Origin: DATKLX01 sp035542155
GTDB lineage: Bacteria; Chloroflexota; Anaerolineae; Anaerolineales; Anaerolineaceae
Assembly: GCA_035542155.1 (NCBI GenBank)
Contig: DATKLX010000230.1
Span: 25,607 to 89,606, forward strand
Direction: 5' to 3'
DNA length: 64,000 bases
Shown piece after piece: positions 25,706 through 34,251 of this stretch; position 1 is the first letter of the stretch, and every line of letters starts with the position of its first letter. The notes beneath the pieces were generated by a model that was given only the letters and a program-made list of their open reading frames with translations, was not told the DNA's origin and searched no databases. Both the position numbers and the translations under genes were made by a program.

Positions 25706-26773
25706 TCAATCCACCAGGTGGGTCCAGCGCAGCTCCTGGCCAGCGATCAGGTCGGTCGTCACGCACTTTCCCAGCGCCGTTTCGATCTCGTAGGGCAGGA
25801 TCGCTCCCGGCGTCGCCGGGCGCAGCACCGCGATCATCTCGCGCGTCAGCCGCTCCCCTGCCCGGATCGGGCGCGCCGCGCGCAGGCAGCGCCGCTGCAG
25901 CACCACCGTTTCCTCCTCGTTCCCGGTCACAAACTTGTCCCCGGATCCCAGCGCCCGCTCCAACTGGCGCGTTGCTTCGACCATCTCAGCCCAACTGTCC
26001 GGGTTCATTGCGAATTTGTGGTCCGGCCCCTCGCGATCGTTCTTATCTGTGAAGTGCTTCTCGACCACTCGCGCCCCCAGGGCGACTGCCCCCAGCACTG
26101 TGGCGTGGCCCGGAGTGTGGTCCGAAAGGCCCAGGATCAGCTCGGGATACATGCTGTGGTAAGTGTTCAGCACCCGCAGGTTGATATAATCGAAATTCTC
26201 CAGGCTGGCGGTGTAATTGGTATTGCACTGCATCAGCACCAACTGAGGGTTGATCGGCAGGATGAGCTGCACCGCCCGCTGCACGTCCCCGATCGTCGAG
26301 GCTCCCGTTCCCAGCATCACTGGCTTGCCCTTTCGAGCGATCTGCTCCATCGCCTCCGGCCAGGTGATATCGCCCGAGCCGATTTTGTAGGCCGGGACGT
26401 ATGGATCGAGCATATCGATCGCGTTGAAATCGTAAGGCGCGGAAAAATAATCGAGGCCCACCTCGTCGCAGGTGTCCTTGAGGATTGGAGTCCACTCGAA
26501 GGGAATCGAGGCGTCCGCGTAGACCTCGAAAACCGACTTCTTCCAGGCCGCCTGGTGCGACTGCTGCCCGCCCAGGTTCTTGAACCCGTAGTCCGAAACG
26601 ATCTCCGGCGCGCGGAAATTCTGGAACTTGGCCGCGTTCGCCCCCGCCTTTTTAGCCAGGTGGATCAGGTACTTGGCTCGCTCGATGCTGCCGTCGTGGT
26701 TGGCGGCGATGTCCGCGACAAAATAGGCGGGGTGGTTTACGCCGATGGTGTGCTTGCCAATTTGAATTTCCAT
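25706..26773 (-). CDS. NeuB-family nonulosonic acid synthase with SAF domain
   Basis: 355 residues from the ATG at 26773, which has a near-perfect AAGGAG 6 bases upstream. Residues 1-280: FVADIAANHDGSIERAKYLI, NAAKFQNFRAPEIV, LGTGASTIGDV and LGLSDHTPGH, the PEP-dependent synthase barrel. Residues ~290-355: the SAF/antifreeze-like domain (RPIRAGERLTREMI, LRPATPG). It condenses PEP with an N-acyl hexosamine to a sialic-type sugar; AANHDG rather than the INHNG of the other NeuB suggests a different substrate (pseudaminic- or legionaminic-like), which cannot be proven here. Confidence 0.85.
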   Translation of the reverse strand: MEIQIGKHTIGVNHPAYFVADIAANHDGSIERAKYLIHLAKKAGANAAKFQNFRAPEIVSDYGFKNLGGQQSHQAAWKKSVFEVYADASIPFEWTPILKDTCDEVGLDYFSAPYDFNAIDMLDPYVPAYKIGSGDITWPEAMEQIARKGKPVMLGTGASTIGDVQRAVQLILPINPQLVLMQCNTNYTASLENFDYINLRVLNTYHSMYPELILGLSDHTPGHATVLGAVALGARVVEKHFTDKNDREGPDHKFAMNPDSWAEMVEATRQLERALGSGDKFVTGNEEETVVLQRRCLRAARPIRAGERLTREMIAVLRPATPGAILPYEIETALGKCVTTDLIAGQELRWTHLVD

Positions 26774-26825
26774 GGATGCTCCTTCTTTGGTAAGTTCACT
26801 GTGAGATGGAAAATCCATTGCAGGA

Positions 26826-27755
26826 TCAATCACTCGCCGGCCCGCTGCCGTAATCGCGCAGCCGTTGTGGGTAACCTTCGGCCCAGAGCTGGTAGAAGCC
26901 CTTCAACCCCTCTGCCTGGCCGGGCAGCGGCCGGCTCAGCGCCAGGTTGATCTTTTCGCTGCACATCCGCAGGTTGGGCGAGCGCGCTGCTTTCAATCCC
27001 GACTGCGTCAGCGGCGTGGGCCGGATCAGGGTTTCATCCAGGCCGAATTTGCGCGCAATCGCGATCCCAAATTTGTACTTGCTCATGCACTCCGGGCTGA
27101 AGAGGTGATACAGTCCGGCAAGCCGGCTCTCTGCCAGATCGATCAGTAGCTCCGCCAACTGGTTGACCAGCAGCGGGCAGAAATACACGTCGGTGAAACC
27201 CTGCATCGGCCGGCCCGCGGCGAGGTGGTAATAAAACTGCTCCGCCAGGCTGCGCTTTCCGCTCAGGCTCCAGCCGTAGAAGTTGACCCGCGCTACCAGC
27301 GCTTCCGGGTTCGCTTCCAGGACCTTTCGCTCGCCGGCCAGCTTGGTCCGTGCGTAGACGCCCAAGGGATTGGGGGCGTCCTCCTCGCGGTAGTCGCCCT
27401 TCTCCCCATCGAAAACCGCGTCGGTGGAAAGATGGATCAGCCTCACTCCACACCGCCGCGCCTCACCCGCTAGCCAGCCGGGCAGATCGGCGTTGATCCG
27501 CATCGCCCGCTCGGGTTCCGCTTCACACTCGTCGATGTTAGCCATCGCAGCACAGTGGATCACTGCCTCCGGTTGGACCTCGTCGAACAGCGCTGCGGCG
27601 GCATCCGGCTTACCCAGATCGCGGGCCAGCACCGGGAACGGCAGCCCCTTCAGGACGTGCTCGTGGACCACCCCGGTAACCGCGTGCCCGGAAGAAGCCT
27701 GGATCGCCAGGTTCAGCCCCAGCAGACCGCTTGCCCCACTGATCAGGATGCGCAT
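26826..27755 (-). CDS. RmlD-like NAD(P)-dependent sugar reductase
   Basis: 309 residues. ILISGASGLLGLNLA is the nucleotide-binding motif, IHCAAMANIDECEAEP and HLSTDAVFDGEKGDYREED are typical of dTDP-4-dehydrorhamnose reductase (RmlD), and YARTKLAGE holds Tyr/Lys. Following directly after a UDP-GlcNAc 4,6-dehydratase-type gene (its ATG overlaps that gene's TGA by one base), it probably reduces the 4-keto product rather than making rhamnose. No RmlA, B or C is present nearby. Confidence 0.8.
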   Translation of the reverse strand: MRILISGASGLLGLNLAIQASSGHAVTGVVHEHVLKGLPFPVLARDLGKPDAAAALFDEVQPEAVIHCAAMANIDECEAEPERAMRINADLPGWLAGEARRCGVRLIHLSTDAVFDGEKGDYREEDAPNPLGVYARTKLAGERKVLEANPEALVARVNFYGWSLSGKRSLAEQFYYHLAAGRPMQGFTDVYFCPLLVNQLAELLIDLAESRLAGLYHLFSPECMSKYKFGIAIARKFGLDETLIRPTPLTQSGLKAARSPNLRMCSEKINLALSRPLPGQAEGLKGFYQLWAEGYPQRLRDYGSGPASD

Positions 27756-28774
27756 CAATCCAACCTGTCGGCGAAATAGGCTGCTTCAATCGGTTCGATG
27801 ATTTTTCGGATCTGGGCGATGTCCAGCCATTGATCGTTGGTATTGCTGGCGTAGCGGAATCCATCCTTCAGCTTCCGCCCACGCTCTGCCCACTCGCGCC
27901 CGAACCCGCCGGTTGCCCACAGCGTCTCGGCCGGTTGGACCACGAACAGGTCGTCCAGCTCGATCGTCGAGCGCGCTTCATCTTCCGAGATCAGCACCTC
28001 GTGCAGTTTTTCACCCGGGCGGATCCCCACCACCTCGATTTCCGCGTCCGGCGCCACCGCTCGCGCCAGGTCGACCACCCGCATGCTGGGGATTTTCGGC
28101 ACGAACACCTCACCGCCGTACATCTCCGCCGCACAGCGGATCACGAAGCGGACCCCCTGCTCGAGCGAGATCCAGAAGCGAGTCATCCGCTCGTCGGTGA
28201 TCGTCACCCGGCCGTTCTGGCGCTGCTTGAGGAACACCGGCACCACGCTCCCCCGGCTGCCGACCACGTTGCCGTAGCGCACGCAACTGTAGCGCGTTGC
28301 CGTTCCCGCGGCGTAATAGTTGCTCTGCACGAACAGCTTTTCCGCCGCCAGCTTGGTCGCCCCGTACAGGTTAACCGGGTTCACCGCCTTATCCGTGCTC
28401 AGGGCGATCACCTTTTTGACCCCGGCGTCCAGGGCGGCTTCGATCACGTTGCTGCTGCCCATGATGTTGGTCTTGATCGCTTCCATGGGGTTGTACTCGC
28501 ACGCCGGCACCTGCTTCAACGCCGCGGCGTGCACCACCAGGTCGACGCCGTGAAACGCCCGCCGCAGCCGCTCGCGGTCGCGCACGTCCCCGATGAAATA
28601 GCGCAGGTTGGGGGCGTCGAACCCGCTCACGCGCATCTCGTGCTGCTTGAGCTCGTCCCGGCTGTACACGATGAGCTTGCACGGGTGATACTCCTTCAGC
28701 ATCACTTCGATACATTTCTTACCGAATGACCCCGTTCCCCCGGTAACCAGAATGACTTGGTCGCTCCAGTCCAT
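27755..28774 (-). CDS. UDP-GlcNAc 4,6-dehydratase-type polysaccharide biosynthesis protein (PseB/CapD-like)
   Basis: 339 residues from the ATG at 28774 (AGGAGA upstream). ILVTGGTGSFGKKCIEVML is the PseB/Polysacc_synt_2 N-terminal motif; IGDVRDRERL, HAAALKQVPACEYNP and YGATKLAAEKLF follow. These enzymes remove water across C4-C6 of UDP-GlcNAc, the first step to pseudaminic acid and to several deoxy-amino sugars. The reductase overlapping its stop and a NeuB further on fit a deoxysugar branch. A PseC-type aminotransferase is absent from the window. Confidence 0.85.
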   Translation of the reverse strand: MDWSDQVILVTGGTGSFGKKCIEVMLKEYHPCKLIVYSRDELKQHEMRVSGFDAPNLRYFIGDVRDRERLRRAFHGVDLVVHAAALKQVPACEYNPMEAIKTNIMGSSNVIEAALDAGVKKVIALSTDKAVNPVNLYGATKLAAEKLFVQSNYYAAGTATRYSCVRYGNVVGSRGSVVPVFLKQRQNGRVTITDERMTRFWISLEQGVRFVIRCAAEMYGGEVFVPKIPSMRVVDLARAVAPDAEIEVVGIRPGEKLHEVLISEDEARSTIELDDLFVVQPAETLWATGGFGREWAERGRKLKDGFRYASNTNDQWLDIAQIRKIIEPIEAAYFADRLD

Positions 28775-28788
28775 CTTCTCTCCTGTGT

Positions 28789-29658
28789 TCAGTGTTGCGC
28801 GGGCCCGGATTTGCGGATGACGATCAGCGGGTACTGGCCTTTTTCTCCCATGAAGCGTGGGAAGCGCTCCTCCAGCCGGTAGAGGATGCACAGCCAGGCG
28901 TGCCCTCCCAGCCAGGAATGGATCAGCGCCCGCAGGAAGCGCACGTGCACCGTCCGCCAGGAGCGGATCTCGTAGGTCATCTGGCCGTCCAGCGCCCCCT
29001 TAAGCCAGTCCGCATCGAATTTTAACGTGTACGTGCCATTCGGCTGTTTTTGCTCCAGCCTGCCTGGTTCCCTGGCGGGGACCGCCTGCCGGCTGGTGGG
29101 ATGGCGTAGCGCCTGCAGCCATTCGGCCAGGCGGACCAGTGGGTCCACAGCGGTCATCAGCGCCGATTGAGTCCAGCCGTTCACCACAACCGCGGTGCTT
29201 CCTGGGGCCAGCATCCGCTCCAGCTCAAAGTAAGCCTTGCGGTGGTCTTCTGGCGGCAGGTGGTGCAGCGTGTGGAGCGACACGACGCCGTCGAACGCTT
29301 CCGGCCGGAAAGGCAGGTTCGCCACATCGGCCACCACGCACAGCGCTTTGGCCCCCAGCCGCTTTCGCGCTTCCTGCAGCGCCACGATCGAGATATCGGC
29401 GCACACGCGGTAGCGATAGCCCTCCGAATAGGTCAGGTATTCCGGGTACTGGATCGGGCCCGAGCCCGCGTCCAGCAGGTAGTTCCCTTCCGGCTTCAGG
29501 TACTGACCGACGCGCAGGTGGCAGCGGTGGATATATTCGCGCGAGACGGGGCGCAGGTCCTCGTAGCGGGCGTTCTGGTACTGGCCTTCACTGACCACCT
29601 GCCAGCCGACCTGGTCGTAAAATTCACGGACCTGGCGCTTGATATCGGCATCACTCAT
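28789..29658 (-). CDS. Class I SAM-dependent methyltransferase
   Basis: 289 residues. YLLDAGSGPIQYPEYLTYS (motif I) and CADISIVALQEARKRL (acidic end of beta 2) followed by ADVANLPFRPEAFDGVVSLHTLHHLP define a Methyltransf_11-type enzyme. It overlaps the upstream capsule-type gene by 8 bases and ends 14 bases before the dehydratase start. Likely methylates a sugar or terminates a glycan chain; ABC-exported O-antigens are often capped by methyl groups read by the Wzt C-terminal domain, which is present next door (inference). Confidence 0.8.
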   Translation of the reverse strand: MSDADIKRQVREFYDQVGWQVVSEGQYQNARYEDLRPVSREYIHRCHLRVGQYLKPEGNYLLDAGSGPIQYPEYLTYSEGYRYRVCADISIVALQEARKRLGAKALCVVADVANLPFRPEAFDGVVSLHTLHHLPPEDHRKAYFELERMLAPGSTAVVVNGWTQSALMTAVDPLVRLAEWLQALRHPTSRQAVPAREPGRLEQKQPNGTYTLKFDADWLKGALDGQMTYEIRSWRTVHVRFLRALIHSWLGGHAWLCILYRLEERFPRFMGEKGQYPLIVIRKSGPAQH

Positions 29659-31276
29659 GCGCGGCGGCTCCGTTGGGCTCGATCGCCGCCCAGTCGATCG
29701 GCTCGCCGGTCAGGTAACCAAACGTCGCGCCGTAGCGCTCGCGGCCTTCCGAGCTCAAGACCTGGGTCATCGGCCGGTTTTTCACGTCTTCCCACACCCG
29801 TACCAGGTGCCAGGGAAATGGTTGCGGGTATTCAAAGAAGAAGCGATAGGCGTACGCCCAGGCCCGTTCGAGCTGGACCCGCGACAGGCGCGCCGCCTGC
29901 GGGTTTGCCAGCACGTGCCCGAGCTGCTTGAAGTACATCACCCACGAATCCGGGTCGATGGTAAATCCGCGTCCGCGGTAATGGGTCTGCCCGGCAACGA
30001 TCACCGGCAGCCCGTTCATCGCCATTTCCAGCCCCACCGTGGTCGTGTAAACCAGGCCCACGTCCGCCACGTCGATCAGGTCGTAGGTGTTGATCTTGTC
30101 GGTGGGCCCAATCAGATGGATGTGCTCCGGCAGCCTGGGCAGCACCTGGTGGACCACGTCGACCATCGATTGGCCGTGGGTCAGCACCTCTCCCGGGTGC
30201 ACGCGCACCACCAACTGCGCGTCGGGGAAGCCGGCGAAATACTGCACCGAGCGGGCGATCCACTCCGCCATCGTCTGCGAGAAGACCTGCCGGCCCAGGG
30301 TCAGGCTGTCGCCCAGGACGTTCGTCGCCAGCAGCACCACCGGGCGCTGATCCAGGCCCAGCGCGGCGCGGGCGGTCTCTCCGCCCTGCGACGGCGTCCC
30401 CTGCCACCGCCGGGCGAAATTCTCCCACATCTGTCCCCGCTGGCGAGCCGCGAAGAGCGCGTGCAGGCGCTCCATCTGCTCCGGGGTGAGCGGCGAATCC
30501 TGCCGCGCTCGCCACAGCCCGTCCGTCTCCTGGCGCATCACCTCGTGGTTCTGCGCCAGCCAGATCCGCTCGCGCTGGTCGCCGAACTCGTAGGTCACCA
30601 CCGGGATCTTGAGATGCTGCGCCACGCGGTAGGCTACGCCCAACTCCTGCACCGTCCCATTGGGCACGATAACGATGTCCGGGCGGTGGGATTGCAACCA
30701 GGTCAGCAGCGACCGCGCGGCGGCCTGGTTGCGCTCCTGGCGCAGTGTGTAGATCTCGCTTTTCCTGTCGATCTCCTCCCGCTGCAGCGTGTACTGCACG
30801 TCGTACTGGGTGACCAGGTCGATGGCCTGGAGCAGGTCGCCCGGCAGCGTCCGCGAGTAAGGCCGCGTCTCCAGCATCGGGGCCACCTCGATCAGCGGCT
30901 CCGCCCCGCTCAGGATCCGCCGCGCGTAGGCGTTCTGCCGTCGCAGGTCGAAACGCGAGATCGGTTTCTGCCACTCGCCGAAGGGCAGGTATCCCAGGGT
31001 CACCTTGTGGCCCTGTCCCGCCAGCGCGATCCCCAACAGGGCGGCGTGCTCGATCCAGTAATGCAGGCTGGCAAAGATGAAGATCCGTTTGCCCACCGGG
31101 GCAGTTTTCGCGTAGGGGGCAGCCTCCGCCATGATCAGCGGCAGGTGCTCTTGCAGGTGTTTCAACGAAAAACGGCTGATCGGCTTGCCGCGCTGGCGCA
31201 TCAGCCAGTACAGCTCGGCCGTCAGTGGAATTTCTCCCAGGATTTCCTTCAGGGTATCTTTTCCAGGGATTGTCAT
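29651..31276 (-). CDS. Capsule-polysaccharide-type GT-B protein
   Basis: 541 residues from the ATG at 31276 (GAGG 9 bases upstream; ATGA overlap with the upstream ABC ATPase gene). IFIFASLHYWIEHAALLGIA at about 65-85 opens the first Rossmann domain; VVRVHPGEVLTHG and VGLVYTTTVGLEMAMNGLPV in the second half are the RxHP...TTxGLE pattern of capsule synthesis transferases. It shares this architecture with the proteins at 11485 and 17093 but little direct sequence. Co-translated with the exporter. Confidence 0.65.
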   Translation of the reverse strand: MTIPGKDTLKEILGEIPLTAELYWLMRQRGKPISRFSLKHLQEHLPLIMAEAAPYAKTAPVGKRIFIFASLHYWIEHAALLGIALAGQGHKVTLGYLPFGEWQKPISRFDLRRQNAYARRILSGAEPLIEVAPMLETRPYSRTLPGDLLQAIDLVTQYDVQYTLQREEIDRKSEIYTLRQERNQAAARSLLTWLQSHRPDIVIVPNGTVQELGVAYRVAQHLKIPVVTYEFGDQRERIWLAQNHEVMRQETDGLWRARQDSPLTPEQMERLHALFAARQRGQMWENFARRWQGTPSQGGETARAALGLDQRPVVLLATNVLGDSLTLGRQVFSQTMAEWIARSVQYFAGFPDAQLVVRVHPGEVLTHGQSMVDVVHQVLPRLPEHIHLIGPTDKINTYDLIDVADVGLVYTTTVGLEMAMNGLPVIVAGQTHYRGRGFTIDPDSWVMYFKQLGHVLANPQAARLSRVQLERAWAYAYRFFFEYPQPFPWHLVRVWEDVKNRPMTQVLSSEGRERYGATFGYLTGEPIDWAAIEPNGAAAHE

Positions 31277-32562
31277 GGTTCTATTGCCTCGATCTGCCAT
31301 TCTAACCTCGGACGGATCGGCCCCAGCCGCGGTTCGGGCCACTGCATGCCGGGCGCGCCGGCTGCATCGACGTTGAACCCCAGGGCCTGTTCGTCTTGAA
31401 AGTACCGCCGCACGCGGAATGAGCTCGCGTTCATCCCAATCACGAAGCGGCCCTCGTTCAACAGATCCGCCGGGATCGTGCAGCGGCTGATGTAGCGACC
31501 CGCGGGCCTCACGCCGTAGCGCTCGTACTGCTCGGGCTGGTCCGTATCAAAGGAAGTAAAAATATATTCGCCGCGCATGCTCATTAAATAAATGCCGACC
31601 CGCAGCCCGCTCAGCGGCGCGTTCAGGCTGTATTCCACCTCGAAGATGATCGGCTCCGTGGAGCGCACCGTGTCGATCACCTGCCCCTGGCGGTTCATCA
31701 CCCGCAGCCCGTGCGGGCAGAACGGCGCGGCCTCCGCCGGGATCTCGTCCGCCTCCCAGATCCGCTCCCCCTGGCGCGAGAAACCGCTCGCCAGGTAGTA
31801 ATCCACTGCCCTGGGCGTCGGCGCGCGCAGCGCCAACCGGCCCTTTTCGATCACCAGCGTCTCTTCCGTCAGGCGCAGGATCGCCGACATGTTATGGCTG
31901 ACGAACAGAACCGTCCGCCCCTGCTGGGCCACGTCGCTCATCTTACCCAGGCACTTGCGCTGGAATTCCGCGTCGCCCACCGCCAGCACCTCGTCGACGA
32001 CCAGGATCTCCGGCTCCAGGTGCGCGGCCACCGCGAACGCCAGGCGCAGGTACATCCCGCTCGAATAGCGCTTGACCGGCGTATCGATGAACTGCGTGAC
32101 CTCCGAGAATTCGACGATCTCGCCGAACTTGCGCTCGATCTCGCTGCGCTTCATCCCCAGGATGGCTCCGTTAAGGAAGATGTTCTCCCGGCCGGTCAGC
32201 TCGGGGTGGAAGCCGGTCCCCACCTCCAGCAGCGAGCCCACCCGCCCGCGGATCACCGCCTGGCCCTCCGTCGGCTCGGTCACCCGTGAGAGCACCTTCA
32301 ACAGGGTGCTCTTCCCCGCCCCGTTGCGACCGATCACACCCAGCACCTGCCCCTGGTGCACCTCGAAGTTCATCCCGCGCAGCGCCCAGATTTTGTTGTT
32401 GGAAGCGCGCTGCTCTCCCACGGCCTGGCCGCGCAGCCGGCGAATCGGGGCAACCACCGCGTTTGTCAGCACATCGCGCAGCGTATCGTAGGCAACGGTC
32501 CCCTGCTGCCCAAGCCGGTACTGTTTTCCCAGGTTCTCCACCTGGATCGCCAGGTCACTCAT
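31273..32562 (-). CDS. ABC transporter ATP-binding protein with Wzt-type C-terminal domain
   Basis: 429 residues. Walker A GRNGAGKST at 78-86, signature YSSGMYLRLAFAVA, Walker B ILVVDEVLAVGD, then H-loop FVSHN. Residues ~270-429 are an added domain (EVEYSLNAPLSGLRVGIYL) like the substrate-reading Wzt C-terminal domain of O-antigen exporters. With the permease at 32607 it should export a lipid-linked glycan across the inner membrane. The C-domain implies recognition of a chain terminus, plausibly the product of the neighbouring methyltransferase. Confidence 0.9.
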   Translation of the reverse strand: MSDLAIQVENLGKQYRLGQQGTVAYDTLRDVLTNAVVAPIRRLRGQAVGEQRASNNKIWALRGMNFEVHQGQVLGVIGRNGAGKSTLLKVLSRVTEPTEGQAVIRGRVGSLLEVGTGFHPELTGRENIFLNGAILGMKRSEIERKFGEIVEFSEVTQFIDTPVKRYSSGMYLRLAFAVAAHLEPEILVVDEVLAVGDAEFQRKCLGKMSDVAQQGRTVLFVSHNMSAILRLTEETLVIEKGRLALRAPTPRAVDYYLASGFSRQGERIWEADEIPAEAAPFCPHGLRVMNRQGQVIDTVRSTEPIIFEVEYSLNAPLSGLRVGIYLMSMRGEYIFTSFDTDQPEQYERYGVRPAGRYISRCTIPADLLNEGRFVIGMNASSFRVRRYFQDEQALGFNVDAAGAPGMQWPEPRLGPIRPRLEWQIEAIEP

Positions 32563-32606
32563 CTCGCCCGATTTCTAAGACGTAAAAAAAGTCAGATAAG
32601 TTCACT

Positions 32607-33464
32607 CTACACCATGTCGGCAAACGTTTTTTCCATTCGCCGGAAGTAATACAGCCCGCCGACCAGCAGCGCCAGCACCACCGCGATCGAAACGAAGATC
32701 AACTGGTCCGGAGGCGTCCCGCCCAGGATCACCCAGCGGAACCCCTGGATCACGCCCACCATCGGGTTGAGCCCGTAGATCAATCGCCACTTCTCCGGGA
32801 TCGTCCGCGTCGAATACACCACCGGCGAGGCGTACTGCCACACCGTCATCAGGAACGGTATCATGTGGCTCACGTCGCGGTACTGCACGTTGAGCGCCGC
32901 CAGCCACAGCCCCACCGCCAGCGCGGCGGTGATCGTCAGCAGGGTCAGCGGGATCAGCCAGAAGAAATTCCAGGTGATCGGGTAACCGTAATAGAACATC
33001 ATCACCAGCATGACCAGGAACGAGATCCCAAAATCGACCAGGCCCGCCACCACCGCCGAAAGCGGGATCACCAGGCGCGGGAAATAGACCTTGGTCAGCA
33101 GGTTCGAGTTGCCCACCAGGCTCATGCTCGCCCGTGAGAGCCCGCCCGCAAACAGCGTCCAGGGGATGATCGCCGAGACGCTGAACAGCGGATAGGGCTT
33201 CCCATCCGAAGAAAGCCCCGCCAGGTTGCCGAAAATCACCGTGAAGATGATCATCGTCACCACCGGCTGCAGGATGGCCCAGCCGATCCCCAGCACGGCC
33301 TGCTTGTAGCGCACCTTGATGTCCCGCCAGACCAGGAAATAGATCAGCTCGCGGTAGCGCCACAGGTCCTTTAAATTCAAAGCCGACCAGCCCCGGGATG
33401 GCTTGAGCACCACCACCGGCAGGTCGGATGAAACGCTTCCCAGGGACGCCTTGGTTTCCAGCAT
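32607..33464 (-). CDS. ABC-2 type polysaccharide exporter permease (Wzm/TagG-like)
   Basis: 285 residues with six hydrophobic segments. LWRYRELIYFLVWRDIKVRY followed by KQAVLGIGWAILQPVVTMII is the family's N-terminal signature; SLVGNSNLLTKVYFPRLVIP and ASPVVYSTRTIP mark the later loops. The ATG at 33464 has GAGGA 8 bases upstream; an ATG at 33479 with GAGGG is an alternative. Forms the channel for the ATPase at 31273. Directly downstream of the winged-helix regulator. Confidence 0.9.
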   Translation of the reverse strand: MLETKASLGSVSSDLPVVVLKPSRGWSALNLKDLWRYRELIYFLVWRDIKVRYKQAVLGIGWAILQPVVTMIIFTVIFGNLAGLSSDGKPYPLFSVSAIIPWTLFAGGLSRASMSLVGNSNLLTKVYFPRLVIPLSAVVAGLVDFGISFLVMLVMMFYYGYPITWNFFWLIPLTLLTITAALAVGLWLAALNVQYRDVSHMIPFLMTVWQYASPVVYSTRTIPEKWRLIYGLNPMVGVIQGFRWVILGGTPPDQLIFVSIAVVLALLVGGLYYFRRMEKTFADMV

Positions 33465-33468
33465 AGTG

Positions 33469-33966
33469 CTATTCCTCATGCGGCCCTCGCCCGTTGGTGT
33501 CTTTCCAATTGACCTGGACTTTCAGCCCTTGCACCTCCAGCGCCGGGATCTGCTCGTCGGCGATGATCGCGATCCCCTGCTCCAAACAGGTCAGCCGGCA
33601 GATATCCGCCACGTCGCCGTCCCCCAGCAGGTTCACCTGGTCGAACCCCGCCAGGCGCACCTCGTCCAGCAAACCCTGGACCCGCTCGCGCGTCGCGCGG
33701 TAGAGCCGGAACTGGTTCTGGATGTAATCGAGCGTCAGGTAGGCGCGCAGACTGATCCCCTCGGGCGTGATGATGTAGCGCAGCTTGCGCCGCTCCGCCC
33801 GGCGGACCTTCACGTATCCCTTGGCGATCAGGCGCTTCAGGTGCCAGTTCACCGTCCCCACGGCTACTCCAAGCTGCGCTGCCAGTGAAGCCTGCGTGGC
33901 ATCCGGGTTTTGTTCGATTTTTTCGAGTAAGATCAGGTCGCGGGAGGGGTCAGCATCAGGTTCCAT
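33469..33966 (-). CDS. Winged-helix transcriptional regulator, first gene of the glycan cluster
   Basis: 165 residues. ATQASLAAQLGVAVGTVNWH at about 22-42 is a helix-turn-helix, followed by LKRLIAKGYVKVRRAERRKL and RYIITPEG as the wing (MarR/ArsR-like, similar to EPS-associated regulators). The C-terminal part, with VNLLGDGDVADICRLTCLEQ, looks like a small Rossmann-like sensor domain of unknown ligand. A 15-bp perfect palindrome covers its start codon region, so autoregulation of the cluster is a reasonable guess. Confidence 0.75.
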   Translation of the reverse strand: MEPDADPSRDLILLEKIEQNPDATQASLAAQLGVAVGTVNWHLKRLIAKGYVKVRRAERRKLRYIITPEGISLRAYLTLDYIQNQFRLYRATRERVQGLLDEVRLAGFDQVNLLGDGDVADICRLTCLEQGIAIIADEQIPALEVQGLKVQVNWKDTNGRGPHEE

Positions 33967-33980
33967 GGAATGACATTCCA
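33966..33980. promoter_or_regulatory. 15-bp perfect palindrome, candidate operator
   Basis: TGGAATG-A-CATTCCA at the translation start of the winged-helix gene and just downstream of the promoter at 33996. Position and symmetry fit an autoregulatory binding site for a dimeric winged-helix protein. Confidence 0.5.
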
Positions 33981-33995
33981 ATATTCAATCGCTGA

Positions 33996-34023
33996 ATTAT
34001 AACCCCCTTTCCCCCCGAGTCAA
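33996..34023 (-). promoter_or_regulatory. Strong sigma70-like promoter of the 10.8-34 kb cluster
   Basis: On the minus strand TTGACT (34023-34018), a 16-base GC-run spacer, and TATAAT (34001-33996). Nearly consensus at both boxes; the start codon is 30 bases downstream. All following genes to 10815 are on the same strand and tightly packed or overlapping. Confidence 0.7.
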
Positions 34024-34093
34024 GGGCCGGCTCCTGAAGAGAAGATTAAAGTCTGGTTAGGAGTGGATTAACTGCTTTCCCTCCCCTTTTTCT

Positions 34094-34151
34094 GGTTACC
34101 ACGGTCCGCTTGGTAACCCCTCTCTCCCAGGTCGGGCGTCCCGCCCGACCT
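34094..34151 (-). terminator. Two hairpins behind the SARP-type gene
   Basis: GGTTACC (34094-34100) pairs with GGTAACC (34112-34118), and AGGTCGGGCG (34129-34138) pairs with CGCCCGACCT (34142-34151) around a 3-base loop. They lie 100-160 bases past the stop of the regulator gene at 34252. The second stem could also be a dispersed repeat; there is no strong T-run. The rest of the 34024-34251 gap shows nothing. Confidence 0.4.
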
Positions 34152-34251
34152 GCGTTTCGGCAGTCTCTCTTATTCCTCTTAACAGCTCTCCTTCAAACCG
34201 AAAAATGCAGGGGGCGATATCCCTCAAAATCTCCGATGTAGCCAATTCCGA

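Noticed and set aside
26826..28774. Dehydratase and reductase read as dTDP-rhamnose genes
   Set aside because: The dehydratase carries the PseB/Polysacc_synt_2 motif TGGTGSFGKK and not the RmlB pattern, and no RmlA or RmlC is present.
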